From assembly GCF_004745825.1 (NCBI RefSeq), contig NZ_SRLA01000001.1, forward strand, positions 186,001 through 250,000: DNA of 64,000 nt, read 5' to 3'. A model generated the notes under the pieces. It saw only the letters and a program-made list of their open reading frames with translations. It was not told where the DNA came from and did no database searches. Source of the stretch: Hymenobacter fodinae (GTDB taxonomy: Bacteria; Bacteroidota; Bacteroidia; Cytophagales; Hymenobacteraceae). How positions within the stretch are numbered: position 1 is the first letter of the stretch; each line of letters begins with the position of its first letter. The position numbers and the translations under genes were made by a program. This document shows, piece by piece, positions 1 through 6,893 of the stretch.

Positions 1-210
1 CTTTACGAGCAGAGCGAAGCAATATTTCCTCAGCCTTCTACAATCATAACCATAAATCAAAAGCCCTGACTTTCACTGTGAAAGTCAGGGCTTTTGATTT
101 ATGGTTATGACGGGCAAATGAGAAAAAGTGAGTCAGCTTGATCTATAGAACATTCTGCGGACGCGTAATGACCGCGCCGCTAGGCCACTTCACTCAATCA
201 CCGTTTTACC
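1..210. other. Intergenic left edge with a perfect palindrome
   Basis: No gene is supported here. The stretch is dominated by the 67-bp palindrome at 44-110. A short open frame starting at 138 gives an arginine-rich, low-complexity translation antisense to the next gene and is not credible. Confidence 0.6.
44..110. terminator. Perfect 33-bp inverted repeat, probable bidirectional terminator
   Basis: Every base from 44 to 76 pairs with 110 down to 78 around a single central base. The GC-rich core (AAGCCCTGACTTTCA and its complement) is flanked by A-rich and T-rich arms, so transcripts from either side would end in a GC stem followed by a U-rich run. It probably terminates the minus-strand gene ending at 211 and whatever lies to the left. 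A fully perfect stem of this length is unusual for a simple terminator. Confidence 0.75.
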
Positions 211-501
211 TTACCCGCTGTAGCCGCCGCCGCTTTCGGGCTCGGTGGCGCTGCCGCCGGCTTTGTCGGGGGTGGGGAGGTCGGGTTCGGTTTTTACGTC
301 GACGTGGCTGTAGTCGGGGGCGCCGTTACCAGCTACGGGCACGGGCGTTTCGTCGGTGTTAGTGTTGATATCTTGAGCTGAGGGAGGCGTGGGGGCCGTG
401 TTTTCCTGGGAGGAGGGCGTTACAGCGGAAGGCTGGGCCGTGGTAGGCTGGTCTGGCTGCACGGATAGGGCGTCGGACTCGTCTTCGAAGGTCTTGTTCA
501 T
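211..501 (-). CDS. Small acidic, disordered hypothetical protein
   Basis: This 96-residue protein is rich in Pro, Thr, Ser, Glu and Asp with no predicted fold, signal peptide or membrane segment. It opens MNKTFEDESDAL and ends in a Gly/Ser-rich tail. The ATG at 501 is preceded on the minus strand by a purine/pyrimidine stretch TTCCTTCCC, not a classic Shine-Dalgarno, as usual for Bacteroidota. It is transcribed divergently from fumC and ends before the palindrome at 44-110. Composition and low complexity resemble small hypothetical proteins of Hymenobacter, but I recognise no family. It may be a cytosolic intrinsically disordered protein. The coding call rests on clean codon use and the start/stop context. 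Confidence 0.6.
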   Translation of the reverse strand: MNKTFEDESDALSVQPDQPTTAQPSAVTPSSQENTAPTPPSAQDINTNTDETPVPVAGNGAPDYSHVDVKTEPDLPTPDKAGGSATEPESGGGYSG

Positions 502-612
502 GGGAAGGAATTGCTAGGTAAGTACTGAGCTATACGGCAGACTGCGGGTAAGCGGCTAGGCCACTGCCGCGTAGAATTTTGGGGTGGCGGTGGCGCGCGG
601 GGTGCGGTTGTG

Positions 613-620
613 TACTTTTG
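613..620 (+). promoter_or_regulatory. Bacteroidota -7 box upstream of fumC
   Basis: TACTTTTG followed by CGC matches TAnnTTTG exactly. No TTG is found 17-23 nt upstream, so the -33 element is weak or absent. The fumC ATG is 61 nt downstream, giving a leader of roughly 55 nt. Confidence 0.55.
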
Positions 621-681
621 CGCCGTGCCGGCTTGCGGCGCGCTTTCTTGTCACCTTACTTTCTTCTCACCCACTAGAAGC

Positions 682-2088
682 ATGGCTCAGTTCCGCACCG
701 AGAAAGATACCATGGGCACCGTTCAGGTTCCCGCCGACGCCTACTACGGCGCCCAAACCCAGCGTTCCATCGATAACTTCCAGATTGCCCAGGACATCAA
801 CAAGATGCCCAAGGAAATCATCCGCGCCTTCGCCTACCTGAAGAAAGCCGCTGCCCTCACCAACCGCGACGCCGGTGTGCTCGACGCGGAGAAGGCCGAG
901 CTGATTGGCCGCGTGTGCGACGAAATTCTGGAAGGCAAGCTCGATAAGGAGTTTCCGCTGGTGGTATGGCAAACCGGCTCGGGTACCCAGAGCAACATGA
1001 ACGTGAACGAGGTAGTGGCCTACCGCGGCCACGTGCTCAACGGCGGCCAGCTCTCCGATGAGAAGAAATTCCTGGCGCCCAACGACGACGTAAACAAGTC
1101 GCAGAGCTCCAACGACACCTTCCCGACGGCCATGCACATTGCGGCCTACAAGATTCTGGTGGAGGTGACCATTCCCGGCATTGAGAAGCTGCGCGACACG
1201 CTGCGCCAGAAGTCGGAGCAGTACATGCATATCGTGAAAATCGGCCGCACCCACCTCATGGACGCCACGCCCCTGACCGTAGGCCAGGAGTTCAGCGGCT
1301 ACGTGTCGCAGCTCGACCACGGTCTGCGCGCCATCAAGAACACCCTGGCTCACCTCTCCGAGCTGGCCTTGGGCGGCACCGCTGTGGGTACCGGCATCAA
1401 CACACCTCCCGGCTACGCCGAGAACGTGGCCAAGCACATTGCCGACCTGACCAGTCTGCCCTTCATCACGGCTGAAAACAAGTTCGAGGCCCTGGCCGCT
1501 CACGACGCCATTGTGGAAGCCCACGGTGCCCTGAAGACCGTGGCTGCTTCGCTGATGAAGATTGCCAACGACATCCGCCTGCTGGCTTCGGGTCCGCGCG
1601 CGGGCATTGGTGAGCTGCACATCCCCGACAACGAGCCTGGCTCCAGCATCATGCCCGGCAAAGTAAACCCTACCCAGTCGGAGGCCATGACCATGGTAGC
1701 CGCGCAGGTAATGGGCAACGACGTAGCCATCAACATCGGCGGCATGAACGGCCACTTTGAGCTGAACGTGTTCAAGCCCCTGATGATCTACAACTTCCTA
1801 CACTCCGCGCGCCTCATCGGCGACGTGTGCGTGTCGTTCAACGACAAGTGCGCCGTGGGCATCGAGCCCCTCGAAGCCAACATCCAGAAGCACGTAAACT
1901 CGTCGCTGATGCTGGTAACGGCCCTCAACCCGCACATCGGCTACTACAAAGCCGCCGAAATTGCCCAGACGGCCCACAAAAACGGCTCTACCCTAAAAGA
2001 AACCGCCCTCCAGCTAGGCTACCTCACCGAAGAGCAGTTTAACGAGTGGCTGAAGCCCGAGGACATGGTAGGCGAAATCAAGAAGTAA
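682..2088 (+). CDS. fumC: Fumarate hydratase class II
   Basis: Class II fumarase, the oxygen-stable homotetramer that interconverts fumarate and L-malate in the citric acid cycle. From the ATG at 682 the protein has 468 residues, the normal family length, and opens [19 protein letters not shown] as the family does. The reading frame is open further upstream, but that extension carries the promoter box at 613-620 and has no homologous look, so 682 is preferred. The superfamily signature [11 protein letters not shown] lies at about residues 320-330, and the substrate-site motif with [11 protein letters not shown] is present. It stands alone, with a divergent small gene upstream and a repeat-rich gap downstream. 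Antisense open frames inside it are shadows. Confidence 0.97.
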   Translation: MAQFRTEKDTMGTVQVPADAYYGAQTQRSIDNFQIAQDINKMPKEIIRAFAYLKKAAALTNRDAGVLDAEKAELIGRVCDEILEGKLDKEFPLVVWQTGSGTQSNMNVNEVVAYRGHVLNGGQLSDEKKFLAPNDDVNKSQSSNDTFPTAMHIAAYKILVEVTIPGIEKLRDTLRQKSEQYMHIVKIGRTHLMDATPLTVGQEFSGYVSQLDHGLRAIKNTLAHLSELALGGTAVGTGINTPPGYAENVAKHIADLTSLPFITAENKFEALAAHDAIVEAHGALKTVAASLMKIANDIRLLASGPRAGIGELHIPDNEPGSSIMPGKVNPTQSEAMTMVAAQVMGNDVAINIGGMNGHFELNVFKPLMIYNFLHSARLIGDVCVSFNDKCAVGIEPLEANIQKHVNSSLMLVTALNPHIGYYKAAEIAQTAHKNGSTLKETALQLGYLTEEQFNEWLKPEDMVGEIKK

Positions 2089-2111
2089 GGTAGAGCAAGG
2101 TAGAACGGCAA

Positions 2112-2148
2112 CTCCCCTCCTTAGATAAGGAGGGGTTGGGGGTGGTCT
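2112..2148. repeat. Short GC hairpin repeat (CCCCTCCTTA type)
   Basis: CCCCTCCTTA at 2114-2123 and its exact complement at 2126-2135 form a 10-bp stem with a 2-base spacer, followed by TTGGGGGTGG. Elements of this look recur between genes in several phyla. It may terminate fumC, although there is no T-run. Confidence 0.55.
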
Positions 2149-2163
2149 AGAACGACCGTATCG

Positions 2164-2262
2164 CCGTCATGTCGAGCTTGTCGAGACATCTCGCGTGCTG
2201 ACGCCTGAGTTAGCATCGCAACATCAGCACGCGAGATTCCTCGACTGCGCTCGGAATGACGG
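2164..2262. repeat. Long intergenic inverted repeat, family 1 copy A
   Basis: A GTCATGTCGAGC... arm at 2166-2201 pairs imperfectly with 2225-2260 around a short loop containing TAGCATCGCAACA. The downstream side is followed by five Ts, so it could also terminate transcription. A second copy with the same arms and loop is at 59943-60034. This is a dispersed REP-like element with no coding capacity. Confidence 0.75.
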
Positions 2263-2373
2263 TTTTTATAAACAACGATTGATCAACAATCCCCAATCTC
2301 ACACCGCTTGATGCGCCGAATCATCTGAGCAGGGGAGCTTCGTGCTACAACCTCCACCGCAACTTTTACGAAC

Positions 2374-2407
2374 AACGGGCAGCTTGCTACTATGCGGGCT
2401 GCCCGTT
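2374..2407 (+). promoter_or_regulatory. Hairpin immediately before the DHH start codon
   Basis: AACGGGCAGC (2374-2383) and GCTGCCCGTT (2398-2407) form a perfect 10-bp stem with a 14-nt loop. It ends in a T-rich run only 3 nt before the ATG at 2411. It looks like an intrinsic terminator or a translation-blocking hairpin. Confidence 0.5.
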
Positions 2408-2410
2408 TTC

Positions 2411-3481
2411 ATGCCCGCTTATCCGCAGTTTGTGGCGCCCTTCCGGGCCTTTCTTAATCAGGTGCCCAAGGGCGGCCGCATCGTGGTGTTTTGTCATTTC
2501 GATGCGGATGGGCTGGCGGCGGGGGCCATGTTTGGGCGCGGTCTAAACCGTATCAACTCAAGCTGGCTGGTAGAGGTGGTGCCTTCGGGTAAGGGCGAAA
2601 ATGCCTTCCTGACTCCCAGTGCCCACGAGCGGCTGCTGGCTCTGAAGCCCGATGCGCTGATTGTCACGGACCTGGGCGTGCACGAGCATGGTACCTTAGA
2701 GGCTGCGGGTATCCCCGTGCTGTACGTCGACCACCACATTCCAGAAGGCCGCCCGCCGGCGGGCGGCACCGTACTAACCGGGTATGGCCTAGAGCCGGTG
2801 CCTTGCTCGGCGTGGCTAGCATACGAGCTGCTGGCCGCCGAAGCCGACATGACGGACCTACAATGGGTAGCCGCCATTGGGGTGTTATCTGATTTGGGTG
2901 ATTCTGCCGATTGGGCCCCGCTGCCCGCCGTGAAGAAGCAGTACACGGCTAAGTGGCTCAAGGAAGCCGTGGCCATGTGCAACGCCGCCCGCCGGGCCGG
3001 AGAGTTCGACTTGGAACTCCCTCTGCGCTACCTCTTGCACGACGATAACCCGCGCGGACTGGCCCAGGATGAGCGCCTAGGCCAGTACCGGGCCGAGGTA
3101 GCCGCCGAGCTGGCCGCCGCCCGAAAACTGCCGCCCAAGTTTCCGCCGAAGGGCGCTGCCCACGCGGCGCCGGTGGCAGTAGTCACCATCAACTCGCCCT
3201 GTCAGATTCACCCACTTATTGCCCAGCAGTGGATTGGCCGCCTGCCCGACCGGGTGGTGCTGTGCGCCAACCGCGGCTACCTACCGGCAGGCATGGTGGC
3301 CATATCCGGCCGCACGGCCAGCCGGGAGCTGCACATTCCAGACCTATTACGCACTGCCTTTGCCCACCAAGGCGCAGCGCCACCTGCCAACTTCGCGCAC
3401 GGCCACCCGCAAGCCAGCGGCGGTCACCTTACTGAAGCTGACTTCAATATTCTGCTGCGGGGCTTAGGGTTTGAGGTATAA
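2411..3481 (+). CDS. DHH-superfamily phosphoesterase (RecJ/NrnA-like)
   Basis: The 356-residue cytosolic protein has the DHH fold order: FCHFDADG near residue 30 (metal-binding Asp), IVTDLGVHEHG near residue 90, YVDHHIPEG (the DHH motif), then a C-terminal DHHA1-like region with the ASGGHL glycine-rich motif. Family members are Mn-dependent phosphodiesterases acting on single-stranded DNA ends, nano-RNA, pAp or cyclic dinucleotides. The substrate cannot be told from the sequence, and the protein is much shorter than full RecJ. The ATG at 2411 (MPAYPQFVAPF) is chosen because the upstream in-frame extension runs through the hairpin at 2374-2407 and gives non-homologous sequence. Confidence 0.85.
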   Translation: MPAYPQFVAPFRAFLNQVPKGGRIVVFCHFDADGLAAGAMFGRGLNRINSSWLVEVVPSGKGENAFLTPSAHERLLALKPDALIVTDLGVHEHGTLEAAGIPVLYVDHHIPEGRPPAGGTVLTGYGLEPVPCSAWLAYELLAAEADMTDLQWVAAIGVLSDLGDSADWAPLPAVKKQYTAKWLKEAVAMCNAARRAGEFDLELPLRYLLHDDNPRGLAQDERLGQYRAEVAAELAAARKLPPKFPPKGAAHAAPVAVVTINSPCQIHPLIAQQWIGRLPDRVVLCANRGYLPAGMVAISGRTASRELHIPDLLRTAFAHQGAAPPANFAHGHPQASGGHLTEADFNILLRGLGFEV

Positions 3482-3552
3482 GCGGAGGGTCGTAGTGGCC
3501 TAGCAGCCCGCTGAATAGCCTCCCTGCCCAAGTGGCTTTTTGCTTTTTTAAG

Positions 3553-3560
3553 CATCTTTG
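3553..3560 (+). promoter_or_regulatory. Probable -7 box (near match) before the GNAT gene
   Basis: CATCTTTG followed by CGC, 40 nt before the ATG at 3601, differs from TAnnTTTG only in the first base. It shares the extended TTTGC of the other promoter candidates in the window. Confidence 0.35.
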
Positions 3561-3600
3561 CGCACCATTCCCTCCGACCCATTCCTCCGACCCATTCCTC

Positions 3601-4197
3601 ATGGATTTTGCTCGTTGCATTACGCTGGAAAACAGCCGCGTCCGTCTTCGCCCGCTTGAGCTAACCGACTTCGAAGACCTCAAAGCCATTGCCTTTGACT
3701 CTGATGTGTGGCGTTTCCTGACCACGCCCATGCCCCAGAATAGCGTGGAGCTGGCCGCTTATCTCACCCAGGCCGTGCGCGACCGGGAGGCCAGCAAGCG
3801 TTACGCCTTCGCCATTGTAGATAAAGAAAGCGGCCGGGTAGTGGGCAGCACCAGCTACGGCAACGTAGCCCTCGACGACAAGCGCCTAGAAATCGGCTGG
3901 ACGTGGTTGGGCTCGGAGTATCAGCGCACGGGCATCAACCGGGCCGCCAAGCACTTGCTGCTGAAGTACGCCTTTGGCGAGCTAGGTTGTGAGCGGGTGG
4001 AACTCAAGACCGATGCCCGAAACTGGAAAAGTCGGGAGGCCATGCGCCGAATGGGTGCTACTGAGGAAGGCACTCTGCGCAGCCACTGCCTCACACAAGG
4101 TGGCCTCCGCCGCGACTCGGTGTACTTCAGCATCCTGAAGCCCGAGTGGGACGAGCTATGTCACACGGTGTTTCAGCAATTTGAAGCCCGTGGATAA
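3601..4197 (+). CDS. GNAT family N-acetyltransferase (RimJ/RimL type)
   Basis: A 198-residue acetyltransferase of the ribosomal-protein/small-molecule branch. The opening TLENSRVRLRPLELTDFEDL is the typical RimJ/RimL N-terminus. The acetyl-CoA site is seen as EIGWTWLGSEYQRTGINR, and the C-terminal part contains CERVELKTDARNWKSREAM, where the Asn follows the expected beta-strand. It transfers an acetyl group from acetyl-CoA to an amine, but the acceptor is unknown. The ATG at 3601 is chosen over an upstream frame extension that overlaps the probable promoter box. Its 3' end overlaps the next gene, so the two are probably co-translated. Confidence 0.88.
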   Translation: MDFARCITLENSRVRLRPLELTDFEDLKAIAFDSDVWRFLTTPMPQNSVELAAYLTQAVRDREASKRYAFAIVDKESGRVVGSTSYGNVALDDKRLEIGWTWLGSEYQRTGINRAAKHLLLKYAFGELGCERVELKTDARNWKSREAMRRMGATEEGTLRSHCLTQGGLRRDSVYFSILKPEWDELCHTVFQQFEARG

Positions 4198-4582
4198 CGC
4201 GCCCACTCCGCGGCCCGGCATGGTGCGCCGCCGGGTAGCCAGCTTCGGGTATGCCTTTCAGGGGGTGTGGTCGGCGCTAAAGACGGAAGTGCACCTGCAG
4301 TTTCACGCCGCGGCTACGGTAATAGTGATAGGCCTAGGCCTGTACCTGGGGCTGGCACGCTGGGAATGGGTAGCCGTGGCCGTGGCCATTGGGGCGGTGT
4401 GGAGCGCCGAACTGGTGAATACGGCCATTGAAACCATCGTGGACCTGGTGTCGCCGGAATACCACCCGCTGGCGGGGCGGGCCAAGGATGTGGCGGCCGG
4501 GGCCGTGCTGGTGATGGCCGTGGCCGCGCTGGCAGTGGGCCTGCTGATTTTTGGGCCAAAACTCTGGGCCCTACTGGCCTAG
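4190..4582 (+). CDS. dgkA: Diacylglycerol kinase family (DgkA/undecaprenol kinase) membrane protein
   Basis: A small integral membrane kinase of about 130 residues with three hydrophobic helices. The family signature AELVNTAIETIVDLV followed by HPLAGRAKDVAAGAVL is intact, including the catalytic and Mg-binding glutamates. Members phosphorylate diacylglycerol or undecaprenol in the inner membrane, recycling lipid carriers. The start is uncertain: a GTG at 4190 overlaps the stop of the GNAT gene, and an ATG at 4220 (MVRRRVASFGYAFQG) fits the usual family N-terminus better. The gene ends in CTGGCCTAG, one of several here whose stop codon lies in the over-represented CTAGGCC word. Confidence 0.88.
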   Translation: MDNAPTPRPGMVRRRVASFGYAFQGVWSALKTEVHLQFHAAATVIVIGLGLYLGLARWEWVAVAVAIGAVWSAELVNTAIETIVDLVSPEYHPLAGRAKDVAAGAVLVMAVAALAVGLLIFGPKLWALLA

Positions 4583-4638
4583 CGGGCGGGTGAGTGGAAC
4601 AACCTCGGCTGGGGGCTCGCGTAACAAGAGTTTGTGTG

Positions 4639-4646
4639 CATCTTTG
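4639..4646 (+). promoter_or_regulatory. Probable -7 box (near match) before the 4696 lipoprotein
   Basis: CATCTTTG followed by CCG, 49 nt before the ATG at 4696, is one base off TAnnTTTG and has the same GC-extended form as other candidates here. Confidence 0.35.
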
Positions 4647-4695
4647 CCGCCCACTTCGGGCGCATCGTTGCCTGCCACCCGCTATTCTCTCCCAG

Positions 4696-5169
4696 ATGCG
4701 CCTTTCCATACTTCTCACGGCCGCTTCCTGCGCCCTGCTGCTTGGCGGCTCAGGCTGCCAGCGCAACGTAGCCGTCACGACGCCCACTGATGCCCCCCAA
4801 ACCGGCAACGTGAATGGGGTTTCCTCCACGCCGGCGCCCACTAGCGCCAACACCATTGAGCCCACGCCCCAACCCGATGCTACCTTCGATGACCGGAAGC
4901 GCCCTCAATGGCTAAACGACCGAATCCAGCACCACCTCAGTGAGAAAAAGCAGAACCCCCCGGTGCAAATCATGAGCTACCAATACAACGGCGGCTTAGT
5001 GTATTATGAAATCATGGGCTGCTGCGACCAATACACTACGCTCTACTCATCAACCGGCAAGGTGCTCTGCCACCCCGATGGCGGCCTCACCGGCCGCGGC
5101 GACGGGCAGTGCACCGACTTCGCCAAGGCTCGTACCGAGGAACGCCTGGTCTGGCAAGACCCTCGATAA
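4696..5169 (+). CDS. Lipoprotein resembling the DUF6970 family
   Basis: A 157-residue lipoprotein. The N-terminus MRLSILLTAASCALLLGGSG leads to a lipobox Cys at about residue 21, then a Thr/Pro-rich linker of about 50 residues. The C-terminal domain has W-x-N-D-R-I, an aromatic patch YQYNGGLVYYEIMG, a CCDQYTTLYS motif, and a glycine-rich CHPDGGLTGRGDG segment. I recall this pattern from DUF6970, a small uncharacterised Bacteroidota domain. The four cysteines after the lipobox could form disulfides in the periplasm. Function is unknown. The ATG at 4696 is chosen because the upstream in-frame extension lacks a signal peptide and overlaps the promoter candidate. Confidence 0.75.
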   Translation: MRLSILLTAASCALLLGGSGCQRNVAVTTPTDAPQTGNVNGVSSTPAPTSANTIEPTPQPDATFDDRKRPQWLNDRIQHHLSEKKQNPPVQIMSYQYNGGLVYYEIMGCCDQYTTLYSSTGKVLCHPDGGLTGRGDGQCTDFAKARTEERLVWQDPR

Positions 5170-5186
5170 ACAGCAAAGAGGTACTG

Positions 5187-5237
5187 AAGTGATGCAGTGA
5201 CAGGACATCAGCCTTCTTTGCCTCATCACTTCCTGAC
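5187..5237. repeat. GTGATG/CATCAC intergenic repeat, copy 1
   Basis: AAGTGATGCAGTGACAGG at 5187-5204 recurs exactly at 42332-42349. A complementary-looking CATCACTTCCTGAC follows at 5224-5237. No coding capacity is seen. Confidence 0.6.
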
Positions 5238-5257
5238 CCTATTACTTTTTTGTACCC

Positions 5258-5761
5258 ATGATTAACACCAATGAAAAGCTGGGCGCCTACAATGTGTGGG
5301 CGAATGAAACCTTGCTGCGCCACCTCGATGGCCTAGTGGCTGGTGGTGCTACCATTCCGGCTAGTGCCTTGCGTCTGTTCAGCCACGTGCTCAATGCCCA
5401 GGCCATCTGGCTGGGGCGCCTAACCAACACGCCCAGCCCCGTGAAAGTGTGGCAAGAGCACGACCTGGCTACCCTGCACCACTGGCACGAGCAAACCTCG
5501 GAGCGCTTTCACCAATATGGCATCAACGCCGACGATGCAGAGCTGCAGCGCCTGATTACCTACACCAACTCCATCGGAGAGGGCTACACCAGCCAGGTAT
5601 CCGACATCATGACTCACGTACCGGTGCACGCCAACTACCACCGCGCTCAGGTGGCCCGCGAGCTGCGCCTAAATGGGCTGGAGCCCATCAATACCGACTT
5701 CATCACATACTGCCGTGAGCTGTCGGCTAAGGCCGCCGCGGCCGATGTGCCCAGCCTCTAA
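5258..5761 (+). CDS. DinB family protein
   Basis: A 167-residue four-helix-bundle protein of the DinB/YfiT type. The family's metal-binding histidines are visible: one in the helix LFSHVLNAQAIWLGR near residue 46, and a pair in MTHVPVHANYHRAQVARELR near residues 130-140. Members are non-haem-metal proteins, some of which are thiol-dependent S-transferases (bacillithiol or mycothiol). No specific substrate can be assigned. The protein is cytosolic with no signal peptide. The gene is flanked by the GTGATG-type repeat upstream and a terminator hairpin downstream, so it is probably monocistronic. Confidence 0.88.
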   Translation: MINTNEKLGAYNVWANETLLRHLDGLVAGGATIPASALRLFSHVLNAQAIWLGRLTNTPSPVKVWQEHDLATLHHWHEQTSERFHQYGINADDAELQRLITYTNSIGEGYTSQVSDIMTHVPVHANYHRAQVARELRLNGLEPINTDFITYCRELSAKAAAADVPSL

Positions 5762-5779
5762 GCCAGGCCTAGTTCTTAG

Positions 5780-5836
5780 CGAAACCCTTTTTGGTTGGCA
5801 AGCGCCACCGAAAAGGGTTTTTCGTTGTTATAGAGT
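5780..5836 (+). terminator. Terminator downstream of the DinB gene
   Basis: AAACCCTTTTTGG pairs with CCGAAAAGGGTTT (one mismatch), and the descending arm runs into TTTTTCGTTGTT. Confidence 0.7.
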
Positions 5837-5858
5837 TTGTCACTTCCACATATAGCAT

Positions 5859-6479
5859 ATGTCTACTAACACGTTGGCTCCGGTTCTCACGCCGGAGCGC
5901 CTCGCTACGGCGTATTCGTATAGCAGCTACCGCCAGCTCATCGACGAGCTGCAAGCCCAAGGTAAAACTACTGGGCTGCAGCAGTCGGCAGCCCTTACGC
6001 ACTACACCCACCTAAACGTGCAACGCATGCAGCGCCTGGATAAAACCACGCAGGTAGTACCAGAGCTGCGCGAGGCGGTGCAGAACCTGCAACAGTCCTA
6101 CATGTGGCTGGTCCTGACGGAAGGCTGGTGCGGCGATGCAGCCCAAATTGTACCAGTGCTCGAAGCCATTGCCCAGGCTAGTAACGGGCGCTTTACCACC
6201 CGTTATTTCCTGCGTGACGAAAATCTAGATTTGATGGATCGTTACCTGACCAACGGTAGCCGCTCTATCCCCAAACTAGTAGTACTGCGTGTTGATACGC
6301 TGCAGGAGGTAGCGCAGTGGGGCCCACGCCCCGCCGAAGCACAAGCCTTGTTCTTAAGCCTCAAAAGCAGCGGGGCCACGCACGAAGAGTACGCCGAAAA
6401 AGTCCACGCTTGGTACGCCCGCAACAAGACCCAGGCAACGCAACAAGAGCTGTTGACTTTGGTTCGCGACTTGGCCTAA
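5859..6479 (+). CDS. Thioredoxin-fold family protein with a single active-site cysteine
   Basis: A 206-residue cytosolic protein. The thioredoxin-like core begins near residue 83 (WLVLTEGWCGDAAQ). The usual CxxC is reduced to one cysteine, W90-C91-G-D-A, followed by the expected helix QIVPVLEAIA and the cis-Pro segment SRSIPKLVVL near residue 145. Families with WCGDA are common in Bacteroidota and are annotated only as thioredoxin family. With one cysteine, a dithiol mechanism is not possible, so a monothiol or structural role is more likely. The gene is bounded by hairpin terminators on both sides. Confidence 0.85.
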   Translation: MSTNTLAPVLTPERLATAYSYSSYRQLIDELQAQGKTTGLQQSAALTHYTHLNVQRMQRLDKTTQVVPELREAVQNLQQSYMWLVLTEGWCGDAAQIVPVLEAIAQASNGRFTTRYFLRDENLDLMDRYLTNGSRSIPKLVVLRVDTLQEVAQWGPRPAEAQALFLSLKSSGATHEEYAEKVHAWYARNKTQATQQELLTLVRDLA

Positions 6480-6527
6480 CGATTTTGTTCTTTCGTTGAA
6501 GAGCTGAGTTGATCACTCTGTAAGCTT

Positions 6528-6572
6528 AGGGAACGCCCATGTGTAATTAGTCACACATGGGCGTTCCCTTTT
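6528..6572 (+). terminator. Terminator downstream of the thioredoxin-like gene
   Basis: AGGGAACGCCCATGTGT (6528-6544) pairs perfectly with 6553-6569 around an 8-nt loop, and the stem is followed by TTTTCTATTTT. Confidence 0.85.
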
Positions 6573-6794
6573 CTATTTTGCTATATTACTATAGTTATAA
6601 AAAATGTAGACTTAAACATAATTGAATTTTTGGTTAGAATTCATCTCTAAAAATTAATTAATCCTGCTCTTTTTCATTTTTTGAAGCAAAATGAATCTGA
6701 AGATGAAATTATTATGAAATGTATTCAAAATGGGAGATAGATTTGCAAAAATGGAATCGTACCACTGGTAAGAAAAAATCGGGCTGTGGGCCTC

Positions 6795-6826
6795 CTTGAA
6801 AAATCATAGTTATAGCGCTAGTTTTG
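6795..6826 (+). promoter_or_regulatory. Promoter of the first giant T9SS cargo gene (TTG-N21-TAGTTTTG)
   Basis: TTG at 6795-6797 and TAGTTTTG at 6819-6826 are 21 nt apart. This matches the Flavobacterium-type consensus TTG-N17-23-TAnnTTTG. A start near 6832 would give a leader of about 60 nt to the ATG at 6894. Confidence 0.6.
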
Positions 6827-6893
6827 ACCTAGTTATCTGTAGGATAAGCCTGCGATATCATCTTCCTTCTTTTGTTCATCCTAAATCTTAAAT

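Larger units (their letters stand above)
2089..2410. other. Repeat-filled gap between fumC and the DHH gene
   Basis: This gap holds a short C/G-rich hairpin (2114-2135), a 99-bp inverted repeat (2164-2262) and a third hairpin (2374-2407) ending three bases before the next start codon. No gene or RNA gene is seen. Confidence 0.7.
6480..6893. other. AT-rich island upstream of the first giant T9SS cargo gene
   Basis: After the terminator at 6528-6572 the sequence becomes conspicuously AT-rich to about 6860, unlike its GC-rich surroundings. It carries a promoter match at 6795-6826. No gene or RNA gene is seen. Confidence 0.7.

Noticed and set aside
667..1755. 362-codon open frame antisense to fumC
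   Set aside because: It is a GC-driven shadow of fumC: no homologous motif, Val/Gly/His-rich composition, and complete overlap with a clear gene.
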